The notes below the pieces were generated by a model. It was given only the letters and a program-made list of their open reading frames with translations, was not told the DNA's origin and made no database searches. Below, in pieces: positions 35,301-44,300 of a DNA stretch of 64,000 bases. The stretch is from the NCBI GenBank assembly GCA_022818135.1, contig JAFMSR010000010.1, forward strand, positions 37,520,754-37,584,753, written 5' to 3'. The position numbers and the translations under genes were made by a program. Positions within the stretch are counted from its first letter, which is position 1; each line of letters begins with the position of its first letter. Source of the stretch: Saxidomus purpurata (lineage: Eukaryota > Mollusca > Bivalvia > Venerida > Veneridae).

Positions 35301-38300
35301 ATTTGTACTGTAAAATGAGATGTAGCATGTCAGAATTTAACACCTCTTCAGCAAGATGATTTCGCATTTTACTTTGGTTACTGGGGAAAATGAGCTCATT
35401 TGTGAGTTTTCTATGCAGAGATAAAGCATTGGTCTGGTCCCACTGATAAACATCAATGAACATCTGCCACTGTATGACATCACCATCTGGTAGAGTTAAA
35501 TTCCTAGTGCAACCCTTTTTAATGCCACTCTTTATCATATTGTTCCGAATTTTCTTGAAAACATGGGAAATATCCATCATGAAGATTACACTATCAAAAG
35601 AGCAGGGACTTGGACAAGTGAAAGAGTTTTCATTATCTCCTACATTAATTTTCAAAAAGCTCCTGTTGCTCTGAGCTCCATCCATGCAGGTGTACAAGCA
35701 TCTGAACCCATAAACATGTAGATAGTCAACTGCTTCCCAAAACAACATGTTAATTTCAGGAGCTTGTATTTGATCTGTTATAAAGTGGGCGAATGGAAAC
35801 CTAAATCCAGTTAGGCCGAGAAACATAAATTGCAACACATGGGTTCCCAATTTCTTCTCCTCTTTTCCAGATCTAAGTGTTGCACATAGATAACCCTCTT
35901 CACCGACATCAGTGAAACCGCAAAGTTCTATCACATCTCCATTTTTGCTAATTTGCAAATCTGACTGAATAGCCTCATTTTCTAAATTTTCAGTATTATA
36001 TGTACTCATTGTTATCCTTTGACATGTTCTGCAGGTAAAGCCATGTGAATTAAATGGTATTACACCAACAATGCGCCTTTAAAACAGCGTCTGTTTAACG
36101 CTGTTCTTTATACAGCATCCAAGGTACATGGAATCTTGTCATAAGCAATAACATTACTACCTGAACATATGAACCTTGTGGACTAACTGTACTTTCAACG
36201 ATGGTGAAAACTATATATAAGGCTGTCTCTGTTTTCTCATACTTGTCATAAATCCTTAGTTGGCTTTAGATCCACCAAACTATTTCCCATTTTTAAGCTT
36301 GCACTGGTTTGCCTTTACATTAAATTCACACTGTTTTTCCGGACTTTAGTCCCCTTTGCAGTAAATTTGGTGCTTAAATGCAGTCCACAAACTCTTCAGT
36401 TACTTCATGTACTCATTTTCATCCTTAGGTGGTAAAAGGTCCGCAGGTAAATTTGAGAATTCAATGGTATTGTTTTACTGAAACAAACAGTTGTCTATCT
36501 TCCTTCAAGCAAACACCTTTATAGATGGTTTTTAAAGCGACTGGACTCCAAATTCTTAGTAAATTTTAATTTTTTGATAAAATCAATATATATTCATATT
36601 GTCAGCATCAATATTATTTTCTTTTGTAAGACGAAAAATAGGTAGAAAAAAATTTACAGGCTGCCGTTTTTAACTCGGATCTTTGCACTTACAAAAAATC
36701 CTTACAGCTGCTTTAGACCTACTACACTGTGGAGTCCTATTTTATGCGAGTTAAAAGTGATTGGTACATTAAATAGACACCCCGTTAGTCACGGGGTTAT
36801 ACCATTTTCACAAAAATTGGTAGCATAAAATGCAATCCACAAACTCTTAATTGTTTCTTTGTTAGAAAACTTGTCACGTTATGTAATACAAGGCCCCTGA
36901 AAATTTGAAATGCAATTGTTTTGTTTTTACTGAAAAGTTGTCTATTTCCTTCGTAACTTTTCCATCTTGATGGAGTGGTTTTAAACACAGTTTTATCAAT
37001 TTTTCTTCTTATTGTTTTAACATTGGGGTACAAGCACACAAAAATTTCCAACAGGAGCCTTTGACTTGCATCACTTTCATTACCACTCTCCAGACATTCA
37101 AACTTGAAAGCTTCATACAGTTGGTTTGTTTCTATTTCGCCGTCTTCTTGCAATTTTAAAGACGACAACAACCTGGAGAGAAACAAAATAAAAGTTGTAT
37201 TTTTTTCATTTCAGAATACTAGTAAAAAACTTTGGACATGAATATTATTTAGTAATAAATGTATTTCTACAAAATGTATGCATGTTGGTTAAATTAAGAA
37301 ATATGCCGTAATGTTCACTCTATGGGATCACTACTTGAAGAGACATGTTACAGGTTGTGACCCCCCCCCTTTGCAAAAACCTGACTCCTCCCATGCTGTT
37401 TCCTTTGGAAAAGTAATGTTATAGCTTAGTAGTAACTTGAAATGACTTTGACTTCTCATGGATTGAAGCTCCTGGATTATAGCCCAGTTACCAACCATGT
37501 GTCTTAATTTGCTCAGCTGACGCACCATTATCAAGTGGTCCTCTATCTATTTTTTTGAAATCATGCCCTTGGGTCACAATTCAGCACGCTCACTGGGTAA
37601 GTGCACTAAGTCTTGGACCCAAGTGAGCGATATAAGACCATCATGGCCCTCTTGTTTGATAAAGTAGCATTTTCTTAAGAAGGATTAGGATATAGTGCCA
37701 TTTTTGTCTCATGAATAATGGTAAGGTTAACTGTCCAAAAACCTGGGTTGAGACAGATGTTTAAATCATACAACAGAAATGTGTTTCATAACTCAAAAGT
37801 TGTACCTAACTAGTTGCTACCCCTTTTTCCTAAAAAAGAAGTACAGGTGCATTAGTGTGTTGAGCCTTTATAAATTTAGATGTAAGTGCATAATAAAAGT
37901 ATTTTATGTTTACATTTCAGTCCCAGTAAAGATGCAGACATATATTTGCTTCAAGATATTCCATGCTGTAGTGCAGACACTGATGTTGTTGAAAATTTTG
38001 AAGATGAAGATTTTGATGAGGACTTTAATGGAATCATCAAGAGCATTGACCAAGAAATGATTGACTTTGATATACCTCAAACATTTAATATGAAGGAGAT
38101 TCTAGAAAGCCTAAAGAAAGAGGACTTGTGTAGTACTTTTCAAGTTGAAGTGAATGACATACTGAGAAGAGTAGACATCAGCAGAGCAGAGATATTTTGT
38201 AAGAAAGTATTTATAAAAATGAAGGAAATGATTGCAGGTTTGAAAATAGATGAGCCAGTTCCAGTAACAACAAAAGACCTTAATCAATTTCAAAGTAAAG

Positions 38301-41300
38301 TGCAGCTTTATTTCAATAGTGATGAGCAGAAGATGAACTGTTTATCTTTATTTCAAGAGGAGACAAGAATCACTAATGCGCACATGCATATTTGCTTCAG
38401 ATTGAGCATTTCAATAAGAAAATATATTTTACAAGAGAAGGTTGATTTGTTCACATACAGCTCAAGAAATCTATCTAAGAGGCAAATCACAGATTCTTCA
38501 AAAGCAAGGATAAGGTATGTGGGAGGATATTGTATTGCCAAATTAAGAAATAAGTATTTAAAAACAAAGAAATCTAACATGTACGTAGCATCGGAAGAAG
38601 CTCAACTGAAGTATTCAGAAGCATGCTGTGCTGTCCAGATTTTAGATAACATGAGGGAAGATGAATTGTTTTTGACCAAAGTCACTGAAGACAAGGACTC
38701 TTTGCTAGATGTAACAAGAAAACAGGGACCTACACATGGTCTAACTCACATTACAGACAATTTATACCATTTCTTTATGAAATTGGGTGAAGTGTGTCTT
38801 TCTGTGCTTACTGATGAAAACATGAATAAATATGGTGAGCAAATGTATTCTGGTTGTATTGAGAAAGTGTTCAGTTTAGATCATCTTTATAATGATTTTG
38901 TAAATGTAGTTGACCAGAGCAGCATTCAAACCGATAGTGATGAAAGTAAAGATGAAAGTGTAGTTCTTAAAATACACAGCGCAATAGTAAGGAAATATTT
39001 ACTTGTGCTTTTTGCACAGTTCAGAAAGGATGTTCTAAGGTCATTTGAGGTTGAAAAAACAATGGCCCACAGGAAACAGGTCCAAGCAAAGAAAACATCT
39101 GATGCAAAAAAGATAAAAACTAGTAGCACAGGAAAGAGCAAAATGTCAAAGAACAAGAAACCTTCCGAAACACTGAATCCTAGCTGGTTACTAGTACCTT
39201 CTCCTGAAACTGGACCCCTAATTGAAGAAACCGACCCAAAATGTTACGAGTATAATGACCAGCCTAGCACCTCTGGTTCTACAGCTACTCCAGATACAAG
39301 GGAAACACCAACAGAACAAAGTAAAAAGAAAAGGAGAATTGAAACAACAGAAGAAATTCAAAAAGAATTGCTAGAAGAGGAAGACTCGGTGAAATGTTTT
39401 GTATGTGATACTGTGGATAAAGATGAAGACTGGATTCAATGTGATGGGTGTCAACATTGGTTTCATAGAATATGCGCAGGTTTAAAAAATAAGAGGAAGT
39501 GGGCAAAAGTTTCCAAAGCAAACAGTCAGTTCTATTGTAAGGAATGTGTGTAGTATACCAACAATAAACAATTTTGGCAGATATCACATTGTGTCATATC
39601 CCAACTTTTTATACAAAAAATTTGATCTAAGTTTATATATATGTATTTGCAGCATTCCTTTCTACCTGGGGATATACAGTACCTTAGAGTACATAATTTT
39701 CCTTGTGTTTTCACCACAAGCAATATTAATTTTATGCACACATAAAGACATTCAGGTTCTACAAAAGAAGACTTCAAAGAGTTCATGATGGTCATTGTAG
39801 AGGTGTTTTTGCTCACTGATTTTCAACTTTTGAATTGACATGCATACAGTAATGTTAACCTTATCATTTATTGAAACTAGAATTTAAACTTGATTGGGGT
39901 GCAAATACATGTACATTTATTGTAAAGTTCTAGTACAAAAAATGAGTATTATCAATATGTAATAACTGGTAATGTCAATGTTTGTCTAAGGCTTTCTTAT
40001 ATACATTGTATGGTCTATAACAGTTACTTAGTATGCAGTCTAAATGATACAATACATTCTGCACCATATAATTACTATGGTTCTGCTGTCTCTTCAGGTA
40101 TATGCACTGCAGACAAAACAGGACTGTACATTTGTAAACATTTCTGTTTTTTAGATACAAGTTCTACCCCACATCCGGCTAACTAAAAATGTTGTGTAGC
40201 AGTGTTCATTTAAATCTTATGTTTCTGTCAAAGGCTAAAGGAAAAAAAAACCCTGCATGTTAATATACATATATGTTCTCATTTTGATATGGAAATACAA
40301 TTCTAAGTAATGGCTCTTTCTTTGAAAACAGTGAGAGTTTAATCTGAATATTGTTATTTTACTTTGAAAGTAATATATCATATAGCTGCTCTCTGTTGGT
40401 ACAAACTACAGTCTTTATATTTATATTCACCATATCAATTTAAGTCAGGCCTGTTGCTTATTTTACTACTGAAGATATGCAAGTTTCTTCATGCTTTACA
40501 ATGTATATTCCTGGATTTACTGCATTTTCCCCCCATTGCACTGTATAGTGGGGTTTGCAGATAACTGAATACCAAGTCATGCATATGAATAAATATTTAG
40601 TTTCTGAGTTTTCTGTGATATTAATACTAAAAAAAATGCAATCCAAATTGTATGCAATAAATGAATATAAAAGATCCACTTTACTTAGATTTTTATTTCA
40701 AGTTGTTTGTTTCTTAAGGGGAGTGGTGCTGAGAGGTTAAGTTGTCTGCCCCTCATCCTGGAGTTTGTGGGTTCAAGCCCCACTGGGGTCACGACCGTAC
40801 CTCCTCATATGACAGGAAGTGGGCTCGAGAGTGACTCGGTAAGCTACAAGCTGTCGTTTCAATCGAGCTAAAATCAATTTGTATAGACTCAAGTAAAGCC
40901 CATTTCAGTTCAAAGCCAGTTTTAACGACTTATTTCAATATTTTTTCTCAAATGGCAAGTTTAACTATCTATTGTCTCTAGGAAGGACAAGTACTAGAAC
41001 TCAAGTCTCTATAAGAACTGCCAACTTTATCTCATAAAGATATTTAGACTTTAGCATGGCTCTGACCCAGGAGCCTCAGACACTGAGATGTTACAGTCAT
41101 GTAGGCACCCTTAGTTTTGTCGAAAAAAATACCTGGTTTCATTTTTTAAGTGTGCCCCTTTAAAGATACTGTATACCCTTGTTTAAACACCCCCACCACA
41201 AGGGTCAACAAGCAGCTTAAATAAACAACAAGATGAAATGTCTTTATTATATACAGGTACACACAATTTCTGTTGATTTATTATAGCCATAACTATCCAA

Positions 41301-44300
41301 TATTGAAATTAACATCTTTTTGGCATGCTCCTTTTATGAATCTGTATACCTCTGTTTAGACACAGGTTTAAGTTATTCTTACTGGAAAGTGTACTAAACA
41401 TTTACCTTTGATGATATTGTATACCCTATTTGATATTTTTTAGCGTGTCCCTTTAAAGATAGTGTATACCTCTGTTTAACCCGACCCAACCACAAGTGTA
41501 AAGCAAAATTAAATAACTTTTTTTAACATTTTTTAAATTCCTGTAGGTATGTTTTAGCCAAAACTAAAATCTCTCAATATTGACATTCACATGTTTTTAA
41601 GTATGCCCCTTAAATGATACTGTATACCCCCTTATAAACACAGATACAACTTATTTTACGTGGAAAGTTTACTTTTTAACATATCCATTAATGATACTGT
41701 ATAAGCAGTTCGATTTTTTAATGTGCCCCTTTAAAGATTCTGTATACCCATTTTTATCCCCGCCACAAGCCCATTTTGCCACCCCCCCTCCTCCCACAAG
41801 TGTCATTATAGCTTGAAAAACAACAAAATAAGAAAAATTATTTGGCAGGCATTCAATTTCTGTTGGTTTATGATACAGACATAACTATCTTAAATTGAAA
41901 TTCATGCTATGCCCCTTTAATGATACCAGATACACCTGTTACCCGCCCCCCCCCCTCAAGCAATCCAAAATATTATTACCTGTCTCACTTGCAAAATGTA
42001 TAGGCCCATGTTTTGGGTCAAAATGAACGTTTAATACAAAAGGACATGTCAAGTAATTTAGACAGGTGCCCCTTGGTAAGAGACCTCGAGCAGGCGGTGA
42101 TTGTTCAAAAATAGTATAGCATATGAACAATGTTGGTAGTAGAACACTTTGGAGATATATTTAAACTCACCAAGATACTATGGGCATACTGGTATTTTTA
42201 CTTTTTACTGATTAAAAGCGTTTAAAATATAACATATACTCAAAAGGCACGAGTAAACTTTGTTTTTATTGCGTTGGTACCACAAAAATCTTATTTTATA
42301 CATTACCTGTTATTGACTTCCGGGTACCAGCTCCAGCGTCCAATCAGAATGCGGTATTTGCAGTTGTTCAGTGCGACCTTCTATCAAATATGTCTGCCGG
42401 CTAATCGAGAAGTGTAAACAGAAATTTCTTAAATTGACTACGGGAGTAGATTACGGGTTTCAACAAAAACACTTGCAGTAAGTGAGCCCAAATAACTCCT
42501 TTGTTGATAGCCTACTTCAGCGTGCAAAACGCGTTTAATCCGCATTTCGTAGTGATATTACAATGTAAACAGTGGGTAGCAAGATCTTATTCAAGACTAT
42601 TTGCTCAGGGAACCTGTACATTTTTGGAAAGCAAAATATGTCTACTATGATTAAATTCAAGTTTGACATATTATCACATACGTCGGCTATAAAAACTGTG
42701 TCTGTTTGAGATGTGTCAAAATATGATTTTGATTTCGCCTTTCAGAGTTAGACCCCTTTTCTTATATATATATACGTAAAATGGATTTTTGTCAGAAAAC
42801 ACATATAAAACACCCGTTTAGTGTAAAAGGTACACACCGTCCACCTGTGTATTTGACCATTTGATATCAGCATTTCCTTTCTTTGAAGAATATTCTGCCG
42901 CCCCTGGGTCAGGAATGCATTTCTTTTCTTTTTTGATATTTACCCAATCTTTGTAGAATGTGTTGTCTTTGTTTTGCTGATACTTTGATGCTTTCCTTTA
43001 TTGTTCTTCCTACCAATGGCGTGGCTCCTATCAAAGTCAGCCTCAGCTAGTTAGTTCTGGTGCGATACCTATTTCGCAGCAGATGTCAATGACATTCATG
43101 AGTAGATTGTTTTGTACCATCTTCTTTGGTAGTAAGTTTGATATTATGAAATATTGGTATGTTTTTTACTATACTGTTGATTTTCTTCAGTCTTGTGGAA
43201 CAGCTCCTGGATGTCTTCCCCAGCTTCTCTAATTTCTTGATGAAGCTTTTTGTTTCAGACTCTTAAGGATTTCAATTTTGAATTTTGGAGTTCAATAGTA
43301 TTGTTGTTTCCCTTCATAGCACTTATTTTTTTGCTAACACTTGTTTACTTTGTCTGCTACTGATTTTGGCACACTGCTAGGGTAATAGTGGCAAGGTTCT
43401 TAAGACGGACATACACGTATACGCAGACACTGGTTTATCAAAGTGTTAAAAAACTGTAAGCAATTGATGTTGTATACGGGAATATCATAAAACTATTTAT
43501 TATATGAGTAATATCTTATATTACTCAAAGAACAATTTTGAGCTTATTTAGTAATAAATAATCTAAGATATGCCACATGAAATATATATTCGAGAATAAA
43601 TTTAATATCACTTGTGTATTGATTAACGACTGATTGTTAGATAAGGACTGAATATTGTTTAAGTCAAGAGTAAGCTTTGAAGTTTTGACCACTATGGTTC
43701 AGTACCAAACTGCACAATTCATCAGTAGAGTGATGTATTTATAACGCTCGGATGAACAAATTATCAATAATTTGCAAGATATTGAACATATTAGTAATTC
43801 AATGAAAGCCTTCGTTGGATAATTAAACTACAATTAAACAATCCAGGATGAAATCAAAGCAACGTAAACACCTAATTATATACTTAAGGACAAAAGTTCT
43901 GTCTGGTTCAAAATTGTTTAATTAAATTTTAATTGTACATTGCTTTTAATTTTTTATTTGCAAATTTATGTTTTGAGACTACTTGCTACATTACAAGGTG
44001 TAAAGAATTCTATACAAAAGCATTCAATCAACCGTGACGGCATAAACCATGAGTTTCACATTTATCTAAATGTTATGTACATGAAGCTTATAATAACAAA
44101 AAATTCAAGTGATTTTTGTTACCAAAGATAGTCCCATTGAAAGACGTAAAAATTTAGACAAATACTCAACATATGCTGTTATTACAAAGCTTTCAAGATA
44201 GAAAAATGTGCGCGTTTATTTCGGCTGGAGGACAGTGAGCATACAACACATGTTGCACGTGCGTTGAACGCCCACGAACATTCTATTCGACTTCACGAAC

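Larger units (their letters stand above)
32040..42847. mobile_element. 10.8-kb P-element-like transposon with helicase and PHD genes
   Basis: Ends are CAGGGGGACGGTGTG (left) and, inverted, CAGGTGGACGGTGTG (right). The TIRs reach inward to about 32,829 and 42,327; the right copy is about 521 bp and the left is longer because of an insertion and TA expansion. A perfect 12-bp direct repeat flanks it. Contents in order: PIF1-like helicase pseudogene (+), P-like transposase pseudogene (-), an unassigned exon (-), a PHD-finger protein (+), a nested SINE and a degenerate tandem array. It lies in intron 2 of gene B and is absent from block A, so it inserted after the duplication or was lost from A. 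Confidence 0.88.
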
